Shown in pieces: positions 9,510 through 18,981 of a stretch of DNA of 64,000 nt. The notes under the pieces are model-generated. The model was not told where the DNA came from and ran no database searches. It worked only from the letters and a program-made list of their open reading frames with translations. The translations under genes and the position numbers were made by a program. Source of the stretch: Colias croceus (Eukaryota; Arthropoda; Insecta; Lepidoptera; Pieridae). Where the stretch lies: the NCBI RefSeq assembly GCF_905220415.1, contig NC_059543.1, positions 1,488,001 through 1,552,000 on the forward strand, written 5' to 3'. How positions within the stretch are numbered: position 1 is the stretch's first letter; each line of letters starts with the position of its first letter.

Positions 9510-12500
9510 TGGCTCTACTCCATTTCCTTCAAGGCAATATCAACCACTGCGCCGGAGCTCAGGATCTTTTGCTCCAGAGTCTGGCAGAGTGGCGGATAGA
9601 TGTGGCGGTGGTGGCTGAGCCCTATTTCGTGCCTTCCCGGGACAACTGGGCGGCCGACTTGGATGGACTGGTGACGCTAGTAACGCAGGGCGGTACAGTA
9701 ATGGAAAGGGTAGTCCGGCGGCGGGGTTGTGTCTCGGCCTCGATCAGTGGTAACACAGTGATCGGGGTCTACTTCTCTCCCAACCGTAGCCTGGATGAAT
9801 TCGAGCGGTTCCTGGCAGATCTGGGGGAACTGATTGACCTCGCTCCTCCGCAGCCCGTGCTTCTGGCCGGAGATTTCAATGCCAAATCAATGGCATGGGG
9901 ATCATTGGTGAGAAATGCGCGGGGTGCGGTGCTGCAGGACTGGGCGGTCGCAGCTGATCTCTCGGTCGTAAATCGCGGGAGTGAGCTAACATGCGTGCGG
10001 CAAAGAGGGGGCTCCATCGTCGACATCACCTTCGCTAGCCCCCCCCTTGCAAGGCGAATTAGTGACTGGAGGGTTGTTACTGACGTAGAAACGCTATCGG
10101 ACCACAGATACATCCGCTTCAGCGTCTCTGCGCCATCCGCGTTTCGCGGTGAGCCTTCCCTAAATGATGGACGTCCGCGTTGGTCGATTCGTAGTCTCGA
10201 TAGGGAACTCCTAATTGAGGCCGCCATAGTTCAGGCATGGATCCCTGCACCGCGGATCGCAACAGTAGAGGACGATGCAGCGCGGATGGCTGATGCGATG
10301 GCACAGGTGTGTGATGCGGCTATGAGCAGAGTACGCCCGAATCCGCATAGAAGACCGATGTATTGGTGGTCCGCCGAAATTGCCCAGCTACGCGCATCCT
10401 GCGTGGCTGCGAGGCGGGCGTACACCAGGCACCGGCGCCGGAGTGGACGGGATGAAGTGGAGGAAGCGCAACTGTATGCCTCCTACAGGGAGTGCGCTAC
10501 CTCTCTGCAGGAGGCAATCAGCAGCGCCAAGGATAGAGCATGGGAAGAGATGCTCGAGGGTCTGAACCGAGTGCCGTGGGGTCGGCCGTATAAACGGGTG
10601 AGGCAGAAGCTCCGCCCGTTGGCTCCGCCCCTGTCTCAGTCTCTCGAGCCCCGTCTGCTAGAACAGGTTGTGGTGTCTCTGTTCCCGGACCGGGGAAGAT
10701 ATTCTCCTCCGCCGATGGCGGCGACACCTGCGTCACAGGAGGAGCTTGCAGAAGAAATCCCTGCCGTTACCCATGAGGAGTTGGAGTCGGCAGTTACGCG
10801 GCTTAAAGGGAAGAACACTGCTCCTGGACCTGACGGGGTACCTGGCCGAGCGTGGGTGCTAGCGTTGGAAGCCCTCGGGCCCCGGGTGGAGCGGTTGTTT
10901 TCGGCCTGCCTTGAGCGGGGACAATTTCCCCGTAGGTGGAAGACAGGGAATTTGGTCCTGCTAAGAAAGGAGGGGCGCCCGCGCGATTCGCCCTCAGCGT
11001 ACAGGCCCATTGTATTGCTTGACGAGGTGAGCAAGCTTTTTGAGCGCGTTTTCGCAGCTCGCCTCGTCAACCATTTGGAGGGAGTGGGACCAGACCTCAG
11101 CGGAAACCAGTTCGGCTTTCGCCGTGGTCGGTCCACACTCGACGCGATATCTCGCGTGAGAGCCACCGCAGAAGATGCGGCTGCTAGTGGAGAAGTCCTC
11201 CTGGCGGTGTCTTTGGACATCGCCAATGCGTTTAACACCTTGCCGTGGGGCAGTATCCTGCAAGCTCTCCACTATCATCGCGTGCCGGGCTATATGGTGC
11301 GACTGCTGCGGTCATACCTCTCAGATAGGACTGTTGCGTATCCAACCCGCGATGGATGGAGTGAGAGGGAAGTATCGTGCGGTGTCCCACAGGGGTCGGT
11401 CCTCGGGCCTCTCCTGTGGAACATCGGGTACGACTGGGTCCTGCGCGCCACTAACCTCCCAGGTGTTAGCGTAACTTGTTACGCCGACGATACTCTGGTG
11501 ACTGCGCGTGGGGCCACATACGAGGAGGCAGCTTTATTAGCTACCACGGGAGTTGAGCAGGTGGTGTGCCGCATCCGGCGGTTGGGTCTAGAGGTGGCGC
11601 TGGAGAAATCCGAAGCCATCTTCTTTCCCGGTCGCCGGAGGCTACATAGCGCGGGCTCAGAGATTCGGGTCGGTGGGGTAGCTATCAGGGTCACCACCAC
11701 CATGAGATACCTAGGCATCGTGTTGGATAGCCGATGGAGGTTCACGGAGCACTTCCGTCGCCTCGCCCCCCGTCTTGTAGGGGCGGCCGGGGCACTGGGA
11801 AGTTTGCTGCCAAACCTTAGAGGCGCTGGGGGTGGGTGTCGTCGGCTATACACTGGCGTAATCCGCTCCATGGCCCTCTACGGGGCCCCCATCTGGGCAG
11901 ACACCCTGAGCGCCCGTACCAGACCCCTCTTGCGGAGGCCGCAGCGGGTCATGGCGCTCAGAGTAGTTAGGGCATACCGCACGGTGTCTTTTGAGGCTGC
12001 CTGCGTAATGGCCGGAACGCCGCCATGGGATCTGGACGCCGAGATGCTAGCGGACGTGTATCGGCGCGTCTCGGCGTCTAGATCACATGGGGTGAATCCT
12101 TCCTATGAGGAAGTAGAGGAGTGGAGGGCTGAGGCTGTCGAGCGGCGGTTCTGGGAGTGGGAACGCCGACTCGAAGAGCCCAGCGCGGGTGAGAGGACGG
12201 TCGCGGCCATACGTCCAGTCCTCCAAGAGTGGTGCGACAGGCGGCACGGGGCCATAACCTTCCGCCTTGCACAGATACTGTCCGGGCACGGCTGCTTCGG
12301 GCGGTACCTGTGTAAAGTCGCGAGGAGGGAGCCCAGCATGGTCTGCCACTGGTGTGCCTGCCCGGAGGACACGGCAGATCACACTCTTGCCGTGTGCCCC
12401 GCGTGGGCCGAGCCCCGTGCTCGCTTAGTCGCGATTATCGGGCCGGATCTCTCTCTACCCTCCGTTGTTCGTGCAATGGTGAATGGCGACAGATCCTGGC

Positions 12501-12661
12501 GTGCGGTGATCGCATTCTCGGAGAACGTGATCTCGCAGAAAGAGGAGGCAGAGCGGGTGCGCGAGAGGGATCCTCACGCGGACCCGATCCGGCGCAGACG
12601 TCTTATTGGGCGTCGTCGCCGTGTTGCGGCCGCTTTACACGGTCGTAACGTGCCTCCTTGA
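9509..12661 (+). CDS. ORF2 endonuclease/reverse transcriptase of the R1-clade element
   Basis: A 1050-residue protein that nicks target DNA and reverse-transcribes the element RNA from the nick. APE-type endonuclease, about residues 1-220: N10 (QGNIN), E37 (AEPY), GDFN 121-124 and SDH 197-199 are all present. Reverse transcriptase, about 430-740: NxAPGPDGVP near 436, SAYRPI near 496, QFGFRRGRST near 534, catalytic D570 in SLDIANAF, GVPQGS 625-630 and YADD 658-661. The C-terminal zinc motif C946-x2-C949-x8-H958-x4-C963 is characteristic of R1-type LINEs. No RNase H was recognised. The ATG overlaps the ORF1 stop by one base, so translation probably uses termination-reinitiation, as shown for SART1; this is inference for this copy. 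No stops or frameshifts were seen, and all catalytic residues I can recognise are intact. Confidence 0.94.
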   Translation: MALLHFLQGNINHCAGAQDLLLQSLAEWRIDVAVVAEPYFVPSRDNWAADLDGLVTLVTQGGTVMERVVRRRGCVSASISGNTVIGVYFSPNRSLDEFERFLADLGELIDLAPPQPVLLAGDFNAKSMAWGSLVRNARGAVLQDWAVAADLSVVNRGSELTCVRQRGGSIVDITFASPPLARRISDWRVVTDVETLSDHRYIRFSVSAPSAFRGEPSLNDGRPRWSIRSLDRELLIEAAIVQAWIPAPRIATVEDDAARMADAMAQVCDAAMSRVRPNPHRRPMYWWSAEIAQLRASCVAARRAYTRHRRRSGRDEVEEAQLYASYRECATSLQEAISSAKDRAWEEMLEGLNRVPWGRPYKRVRQKLRPLAPPLSQSLEPRLLEQVVVSLFPDRGRYSPPPMAATPASQEELAEEIPAVTHEELESAVTRLKGKNTAPGPDGVPGRAWVLALEALGPRVERLFSACLERGQFPRRWKTGNLVLLRKEGRPRDSPSAYRPIVLLDEVSKLFERVFAARLVNHLEGVGPDLSGNQFGFRRGRSTLDAISRVRATAEDAAASGEVLLAVSLDIANAFNTLPWGSILQALHYHRVPGYMVRLLRSYLSDRTVAYPTRDGWSEREVSCGVPQGSVLGPLLWNIGYDWVLRATNLPGVSVTCYADDTLVTARGATYEEAALLATTGVEQVVCRIRRLGLEVALEKSEAIFFPGRRRLHSAGSEIRVGGVAIRVTTTMRYLGIVLDSRWRFTEHFRRLAPRLVGAAGALGSLLPNLRGAGGGCRRLYTGVIRSMALYGAPIWADTLSARTRPLLRRPQRVMALRVVRAYRTVSFEAACVMAGTPPWDLDAEMLADVYRRVSASRSHGVNPSYEEVEEWRAEAVERRFWEWERRLEEPSAGERTVAAIRPVLQEWCDRRHGAITFRLAQILSGHGCFGRYLCKVARREPSMVCHWCACPEDTADHTLAVCPAWAEPRARLVAIIGPDLSLPSVVRAMVNGDRSWRAVIAFSENVISQKEEAERVRERDPHADPIRRRRLIGRRRRVAAALHGRNVPP

Positions 12662-12971
12662 TGAAGGGCGCCGGGCGGTGGAACGGGGAATGTAATCCAT
12701 CGTCCGGTTCGGTGAGGCGGCTTGAGATGTTTTCCGCTCATGCCGCCAACGGGAGGGAAGAGCAGGCAAACCATCTTTCCTGTTCTTGGCTTGCGCCTGG
12801 CTTAGAGATGGGCTGCCGCCGAGGGGGTCGCGGAAGAATTCCAACCAATACCCGCGGCCCCATCATTAAAGCGGCTCGACGGAACACAGTGGGGTTTTAG
12901 TCGGTAGGAATCCGACATAACCCACGGCTCCTTCCCCGGGGGCAGTGGGTATCTTTGGAAGATTTCCCCAC

Positions 12972-13002
<31 letters not shown>
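12662..13002 (+). other. 3' UTR and poly-A tail of the R1-clade element
   Basis: About 314 nt of non-coding sequence follow the ORF2 stop, then an uninterrupted run of 27 A (12976-13002) directly before the second copy of the target duplication. LINE proteins recognise their template at the RNA 3' end, so the recognition structure should be here. Confidence 0.85.
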
Positions 13003-13004
<2 letters not shown>

Positions 13005-13017
13005 GGTAAGTACCTGC
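13003..13017. repeat. Target-site duplication, 3' side of the R1-clade element
   Basis: An exact repeat of GGGGTAAGTACCTGC at 6949-6963, directly after the poly-A tail. The original site read ...GATTCGATA, one copy of this 15-mer, then AACCAGAATATTAACC. Confidence 0.93.
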
Positions 13018-13053
13018 AACCAGAATATTAACCAGAAAACGATCCAAATAATA

Positions 13054-13333
13054 ACAAGTGATAACTGCGTTAAAAACAACCGACTTCAAACTTGCACTTG
13101 CAAAATTTACAAATACCTACAGACAAAAATGCTCATAAAATAAAAACTACTGGGCCTATCCGAATAAAATTTTTATGGGACCAATTCGACACCATCCCGC
13201 ATCGAACAAAAAAAGAATCACGTAAATCGGTTCAGAAACCTCGGAGTAATCGGTGTACATACATAAAAAAAAAAAAAAAAATATACCGGCCGAATTGATA
13301 ACCTCCTCCTTTTTTTTGAAGTCAGTTAAAAAA
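13054..13333 (+). repeat. Repeat family 3, copy with inverted ends
   Basis: It contains TTAAAAACAACCGACTTCAA near its start and TTTGAAGTCAGTTAAAAA at its end, an imperfect inverted pair. The body matches 50704-50972 closely (CTACTGGGCCTATCCG, GGACCAATTCGACACC, ATCGGTGTACATACAT). The shared sequence begins upstream of the inverted end, at ACAAGTGATAACTGCG, so the true left boundary is uncertain. It looks like a non-autonomous DNA element, not classified further. Confidence 0.6.
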
Positions 13334-15107
13334 CGTGAATCATTTCCTTTAACATTATCAATTACACAAATAAAAACACACTGACCCCACTACTAAAATG
13401 TTACGGTTTATTTTTATACAAGCTAAGAATATAACTAAATTTACACAAATAAAAATAAACTAAACCAGTACAAATGCAAAGACTTCTTTTATACAAGTTG
13501 AGAATATTGCAATTACGTCTGGAAGGCTCTGCTAGTGACAATTTCATTTCGTCGTGGAATTAAATGAAGTTATGAAACCTTGGGGTTGGAATAACAAGGG
13601 ATGTTGGACACTAAGCTCGCCAGGGTTGACCAAAACAAATACCTATCCAATTTAATTAAACTTAATGGTTTGTTGAACACAATAGTTAATACCTAAGCAA
13701 GCTAATAAGTAGGATAAATGGTAAAGTAAGCTAATGATGTAAGATAACTTGATAATTCTTTTGATAGAAGACCCCTCGTTTAGTAACAAGGGGTCTATCA
13801 AAACGTTCAACGGAGCGCGTCCTACTTCGGTTGAAACTAAACATTTTTCAGTCTTCAATAGTAATAACCATTCAAATAATTTATCAAAACATCAAAAAAA
13901 GGATACTTGACAATAGCGAAAAAGTACATACCTAAATTGAAAAACTATATACAATACGGAAAAGACTCCATTTAAATTATAAATAATAAAAACTAAACAG
14001 TAGGCAGCCCTAATAAAATACACAATTTAATTACTCGCTGCTATTTAAACGTCAATTTCGTTATCCCATGACATGAATAATAATGATAATAATTTGTTTA
14101 TTGTTATCCCATCTCGCCAAACTTTGCTATTTCGTTGCGAATTATTTATTAAAATTACCATCCAAATTGAAATATCGCATCGCATTTGATGTTTTCATTA
14201 ATTTCAAGTTACAAACAACATTAATTAGATGGGGGATGATTAATTATTTGTTGATTTAGTTAGCTTGAGTCCGCGGATTCGCTCGCATATAATGCGATTA
14301 AGAATAAGGATTTTTTCAGTATAGATTTAATTCGTAGTATTACTAACACTACCAAACAAATTTTAATCATAATAATGTAGATAAATGTTAGTTTCATATA
14401 AAAATGAATTTCATACATTTCGTAAACTAAAAGTGAAGTCGTATAAGGACCGAATAAAGTGGCACTATCGCTGTATTTCTACTATTCTAATGCAACTTTT
14501 TAAGCCTCGTGAATCGTCAAGTTTTCCCGTTCTTATTCTATGCTATGCAAAAATGCTTTCATTGAATACAGAACATTGTGTCTGAATAGTGTGGTATAGT
14601 GAAGACCATAGAACATTTACATTTTACTTAATAATAATTACGAATATGAAATACAGATTTTAGTTCAGATTAAATATTACCCGACCGAAGCAGTTTGGTT
14701 CAACAACCTTGTACGGTGCAACCGTTCAAAGCGCATCATCATCATTTTTTGTATGCCACAGCATTTTCATTTTCATATAGCGTTAGTTCACATTAAAACG
14801 TCGCGAGCCGCGTACGTGTGTAACTCAGCATAGCAATAAAGCATATCATTTAGCAGCCTAGTTTTAATTAGCATCAACAGCAGCATCCCCAGGTGTACGA
14901 ACCGTACAAACCTTACTCTCGCGATTTCCTACATAGTAAAATCCACATCAATCATCAAAGATTTGATTGTTTCTTTGTAACGATTAATCTCCACAACTAC
15001 CGAACCGATATCAAAAATTCTTTCATCAGCAGAAAGCTACATTAGCCCCGATTAAAATAAGCTATATTATATTACTATAACTAGTTAAAACATGAAGTTA
15101 AAAGTAC
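13334..15107. other. AT-rich intron, no gene seen
   Basis: No coding region or clear repeat recognised. A short hairpin (AGACCCCT ... AGGGGTCT) lies at about 13768-13796. The last bases form the donor of the adjoining minus-strand exon. Confidence 0.45.
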
Positions 15108-15246
15108 CTTTCTTCTGTTCACTTTGCGGCGGTGGCGTGGCTGGCGACTGCGCGCGCGCCTGCAGCGTCGCTAGCAGTTTCCGCTTGTGGTTGCACAGCT
15201 TCGTCAATTCCGCGCCGGACGCCGCCTGGTAAGGTTTGCTCAACAC
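15108..15246 (-). CDS. MBD5/6-like (six-banded-type) gene, exon after the MBD core
   Basis: A 139-nt minus-strand exon with acceptor cctccccag|GTG and donor AAG|gtactt. It is open from its first base and encodes 46 residues plus one base. It includes ELTKLCNHKRKLLATLQ, closely matching the TKLC.HKRK motif that follows the MBD in vertebrate MBD5/6 and Drosophila sba. After it come a serine/proline-rich stretch and QSEQKK. It joins in phase to exon 42521-42644, which carries the second half of the MBD. MBD5/6 proteins are nuclear, bind the PR-DUB histone H2A deubiquitinase (BAP1/Calypso) through this domain, and lack strong methyl-DNA binding; that is family knowledge, not visible here. The gene symbol is left empty because only part of the gene is present. 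Confidence 0.88.
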
Positions 15247-15249
15247 CTG

Positions 15250-17085
15250 GGGAGGATGAAATAGTTTAATTATATTATTTTATATAGTGGCTTACAATAT
15301 AGTTAATAAGGATAAGGCAAATAATTAGGACGTTCAAATGTTTCAATTAAGTACCTATATTTTTTATTTTTCAATAAAGATTTGGTTTGAAAGTTGTCTC
15401 TTTTTTTTAATAAGTAGGTACCTACACGATTATCAGTTATTCTGCATTTTTTTAAAGATTTTTCACACAATTTAGTTGTATTTTCTCACTACGTAGGTAC
15501 TAAAGGCAATAACTATGCACTTATTCACATAATAACTATAAATTCTAATTACCAACTAAAACTCGCGACACTTTTTTTCAACTACCATTTCACGACACAA
15601 CAAGCAAGCGCACACCTACAACTTTAATCTCTCCTTACACCACCGAGTCACTCCATACTTCAGAGTTACCTACTCCATCACGAGCACTTAAATGTTATCA
15701 CGGTCCATTTACATACACTATATAGTTCGTAATAGCACAGCTGTAATCTGCATCAGGCCGCTGCGATCTCGATAATGCGCTGAATGTAGGCCATCATGCA
15801 CCCAACTAGCTGTTTAATTTAATTTAATAAAGTGGCTTCGACCGCGATCTATTAATTAATTATTACGCGAGAGCTGATGGATTTGTTGCCTGTATTTATA
15901 GGAAAGTTGAGTGGCGTTGTGACGATCAGTTGACATCTTTAATCACAACATAGTAAGTAGATATAAAACAAAGTATCTGTCGCTATCTATGTGTGCTTAA
16001 ATCTTTAAAACCACGCAATGGATATTGATGCGATTTTTTTTTATAGATAGAGCTATTTTCGAGTAATGTAGTTAATTCAATTTTTATTTTAATTTATTAG
16101 GTTCTATAAACAAAGCGTTCGAAGCCACGGGTGGCAAGCTAGTATAAAATATTTTATAGTTGGAACATTCTAAATTATACATATATGCGGGTAGTTTGAT
16201 AATCTGTAGTTGACATTTTCGTAAACTGGAACGTTCTATGTAAAATATGGAGGTAGTGATATATATATAGTTTTTATAGATATATATAGTTATTATAGAT
16301 ATAGATAGTTTGTCCTATCAAAAGTAATACTTATTATAAAGCGAAATAAAGAATGGAGAATTATGTATTTTTCTTGTGAACAATTACTTATGCATCTACT
16401 AGAGATCTATTTAAATACTAATTCCATAATAATAAATATCAAATCAATACTTATGTAGATTTATATCTAACAAAATAAAAACTTCAAGTACACAATCGAA
16501 AGATCACGGCCACTGGATTGTCAACAAAAAATAGTTAACGTTGAGGTGCTTTAAGGTGATAAGCTCTGAATAAAGCTAAACATAAATTTAAATACGTTTA
16601 CGATCTTTATCTATTATTTCAATCAATATCTCGATCCCAATTTAGATTTACAAACCGAATTTACATAACAATTAAATTTATTTGATAAAACAAAAATTCT
16701 TAATATAAATCCGAATCCAGTATCAGTAATCCAGTATCCAGTATAAAATTTAGGAAATCCTACAATCAAATCCTTAAAATACGAAAAACGTAGAATAACC
16801 AGTGGGTGACAAGAAAATGTGATCTGCAGAGTGCAGACTGTAATATAAGAACACATCAACAGTCAAGATGTATTAGGATAATTATGAAAATGAAAATGAA
16901 AAAATCTTTACAATTGAAAGACTTTTAAAATAACACAGTACAGGAAAAGCACTAACTCCACTACCTATGTCTCCATACTACATCTATAACTATGGTACCC
17001 AATTAATAGGAGCATCATGGTCATTTGAAAAAATTCGATTTTCTTAGCAATCCTTATTTATATTTCAATACCAAACAGTTTATTA
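15250..17085. other. AT-rich intron, no gene seen
   Basis: It holds simple (AT)n-rich sequence at about 16258-16315 and one less AT-rich block at about 15730-15910. Nothing coding was recognised. Confidence 0.45.
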
Positions 17086-17240
17086 AGCTATTGCATAGCT
17101 TCCATCGCGGGCCTTGAGCGCGGGGACCGAATCCAGAAATTGCGTAACGAAAAATCTCACGCTCCCCACTCCGACAGGCACGGAGGTGTGGCTTGAAGGC
17201 ATGCTATGCAATAGCTTTACCGCGGCAGTCCCCGAGTGCC
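17086..17240. repeat. Unclassified GC-rich repeat with internal inverted ends
   Basis: AGCTATTGCATAGC (17086-) is mirrored by GCTATGCAATAGCT (ending about 17216), enclosing GC-rich sequence. The GC-rich part continues past the right arm to GTGCCACACG near 17247. It stands out strongly from the AT-rich surroundings. I believe similar sequence is repetitive in moths, but this is from memory and no family is assigned. Confidence 0.45.
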
Positions 17241-17505
17241 ACACGTATTTTTTTTATTCTGTCTGACTCTTAAATCAAATTTCATATCAAAGGGTTAATA
17301 ATTCGTTTGAATCAACATCTTTGACGCTGCAAAATACTGCTGAATCGAACCTTTTGTTTTCTCACATATTCCAGACACAAAGCATTCCAACAAAGAATAC
17401 CCAGTCAAACGCAGTATACCTATACTAGTTACACCTCCATCAATATTAAGTCTACCAACCGGGTCTGTATATCCCGTTAATCCGCAGTAAATATTAAACT
17501 CGTGC

Positions 17506-17526
17506 CATAGTATAAAGAGAGAAGTA
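17506..17526. repeat. Left arm of an inverted repeat around the gypsy insertion
   Basis: The 21 bases here, plus the first two bases of the LTR, are the exact inverse of 22905-22927. Without the gypsy element the two arms would lie about 265 bp apart, so the element appears to have landed in, or at the edge of, an older inverted-repeat element. Confidence 0.6.
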
Positions 17527-18061
17527 TGTGGCTAACACACAATATTTTAGTGTATGTATTTTATCATACGTATTTATTACACACAACAAGTATTTAAATA
17601 TTTTATTTCATATTTATATTCGTATTTAATTATAACACAAACATTCATTACACAAAAACACAAGAAATACAGACATGCATTACACTTATACAAAATAATT
17701 ATAATATTTATTATTCTATAGCATAGTCGCGGTATTTGCGTAGTATGCGTGCCGCGACTAAATTATCACGGATCCAGCGGGTAGATCGTAATACTTTGCA
17801 TCAAGTTTCTTCATTGTAAATTTATTAACAGTTCGATCTTAGCTATTGAATACGCTCATTGTCAGTTTCTTTAATTTGGTGTCCTTTAATGTTCAAAGTG
17901 TTGTTTCACGTGTATAGTAGTTATAAACAGAATCCTCTCTCCTTCTGTGTAGACTGTGGAGTTAATAAACGATAAACAAATTGTGAGTGTGTGTATAATT
18001 AGTGCATAACCCAAAACTCAAAAGGTACTGTGCCTACATAGTCATTTACACGCACCCCACA
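17527..18061 (+). repeat. 5' LTR
   Basis: 535 bp, starting TGTGG and ending CCACA. It carries AATAAA at 17964-17969, a likely polyadenylation signal at the R region, and a GC-rich inverted patch (TAGTCGCGG ... CCGCGACTA) at about 17724-17761. It reads as identical to 22105-22639. Confidence 0.93.
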
Positions 18062-18064
18062 AAT

Positions 18065-18074
18065 TGGTGACCCC
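18065..18074 (+). other. Primer-binding site, tRNA-Trp type
   Basis: TGGTGACCCC lies three bases after the LTR end. It is complementary to a tRNA 3' end GGGGUCACCA, the tRNA-Trp end that avian retroviruses and CsRn1-type elements use for priming. The next bases depart from that tRNA, so only about ten positions match. Confidence 0.8.
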
Positions 18075-18105
18075 TCTGAACACTATATATATATATATAC
18101 GAACT

Positions 18106-18981
18106 ATGTCTAGTGCAAGCGATTCCGACAACGCTGATCGAGTAAATACTCAAGCGCGAAGGTGCGTCAAAATGGCGGAACGACCGTCGCACGTGTCGCC
18201 CGCCCAGCAACCATCCGTTAATTTACGGATCCCACCTTTCTGGCCAGAAAAACCCGCAATATGGTTTGCACAAGTTGAAGGACAATTCGCTATAATGAAC
18301 ATAACTGACAATACTACAAAATTTTATCACATATTGGCCACATTGGACCGGCAGTATGCGGCCGAGGTCGAAGACATCCTTACCGGCCCCGCTGATTATA
18401 ATAAATTAAAATCAGAATTAATTAAAAGATTGTCCGTATCCAGAGAAAATAAAGTGAAACAGCTGTTGATGCACGAGCAGCTGGGACTACGCAAGCCATC
18501 CCAATTTCTACGGCATTTGCAGCACCTGGCTGGTCCCGAAATCCCAGAAGATTTTTTGAAAACAATCTGGACCAGCCGGTTACCTGCTGGATTGCAGCCG
18601 ATCGTGGCGTCACAACCTACGCTGTCCCTGGACGCTCTGGCTGAGTTAGCTGATCGCGTGAATGACATCGCGGCCCCTACCGCTCATGTTGCGGCGGCAT
18701 CTTCATCTACATCACCCATGGACGAGCTGGCACGCCAGGTGGCGGAGCTGACGCGCCAGGTGAGCGCGCTGTCCGCTCAAGTAAGCAGTTCCCGGTCCCG
18801 CCCTCGCGAGCGCAGAGGTCCCTCTCCACACCATCGCCCACGGTCTTCTTCTCGACGATCCCACTCTAATTACCGGCGTTACCCCATCTGCTGGTATCAT
18901 AATAAACATGGCACAAAGGCTAACAGATGCATTAAGCCATGCGACTTCAAGGCATCGGGAAATGCACACGGCAGTCAGTGA
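18106..18981 (+). CDS. Gag of the CsRn1-like gypsy element
   Basis: A 291-residue capsid/nucleocapsid precursor, beginning at the ATG at 18106 (MSSASDSD). An upstream open stretch in the same frame lacks an ATG and includes the primer site. Residues about 40-190 form a capsid-like helical region (PPFWPEKPAIWFAQVE is typical of arthropod gypsy Gag). A short heptad-like stretch (DELARQVAELTRQVSALSAQV) precedes an Arg/Ser-rich tail. The zinc motif is C262-x2-H265-x9-C275-x3-C279, the CHCC arrangement, instead of the usual CCHC. The frame ends with TGA at 18979-18981, 22 bases after the start of the frameshift heptamer. Confidence 0.93.
   Translation: MSSASDSDNADRVNTQARRCVKMAERPSHVSPAQQPSVNLRIPPFWPEKPAIWFAQVEGQFAIMNITDNTTKFYHILATLDRQYAAEVEDILTGPADYNKLKSELIKRLSVSRENKVKQLLMHEQLGLRKPSQFLRHLQHLAGPEIPEDFLKTIWTSRLPAGLQPIVASQPTLSLDALAELADRVNDIAAPTAHVAAASSSTSPMDELARQVAELTRQVSALSAQVSSSRSRPRERRGPSPHHRPRSSSRRSHSNYRRYPICWYHNKHGTKANRCIKPCDFKASGNAHGSQ

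Larger units (their letters stand above)
6964..13002 (+). mobile_element. Full-length R1-clade non-LTR retrotransposon (about 6.04 kb)
   Basis: A LINE with a 287-nt 5' UTR, ORF1 (7251-9509), ORF2 (9509-12661), a 3' UTR of about 314 nt and 27 A residues. It is bounded by a perfect 15-bp target duplication. R1-clade membership is inferred from the APE-type endonuclease, the RT order, a C-terminal CCHC motif, a Gag-like ORF1 with three zinc knuckles, and the TAATG overlap reported for SART/R1-type elements. The GC-rich body contrasts with its AT-rich surroundings. Both frames are open, so it could be competent or very recently active. It sits in a host intron, antisense to the MBD gene, and not in 28S rDNA or TTAGG telomere repeats, the classic R1 and SART/TRAS targets. 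Confidence 0.93.
193..15107 (-). other. Presumed intron of the MBD5/6-like gene (about 14.9 kb)
   Basis: This is the interval between the tentative exon at 143-192 and the firm exon at 15108-15246. The donor at its high-coordinate end reads AAG|gtactt on the minus strand. It contains the R1-clade element, the mariner-like foldback, a Harbinger-like element and several SINE-like copies. If the 143-192 exon is wrong, the intron extends beyond the left edge. Confidence 0.5.

Noticed and set aside
7251..12661. GC-rich block as a horizontally acquired host gene region
   Set aside because: The LINE ORFs, poly-A tail and target duplication fully explain it.
17086..17240. Possible structured RNA gene in the GC-rich block
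   Set aside because: Compared by eye with U1, U2, U4, U5, U6, U12, 5S, SRP and tRNA features without a match; inverted ends fit a repeat better.
18064..18105. Upstream extension of the gag frame before the ATG at 18106
   Set aside because: It has no ATG and covers the primer-binding site, so it is leader and not coding.
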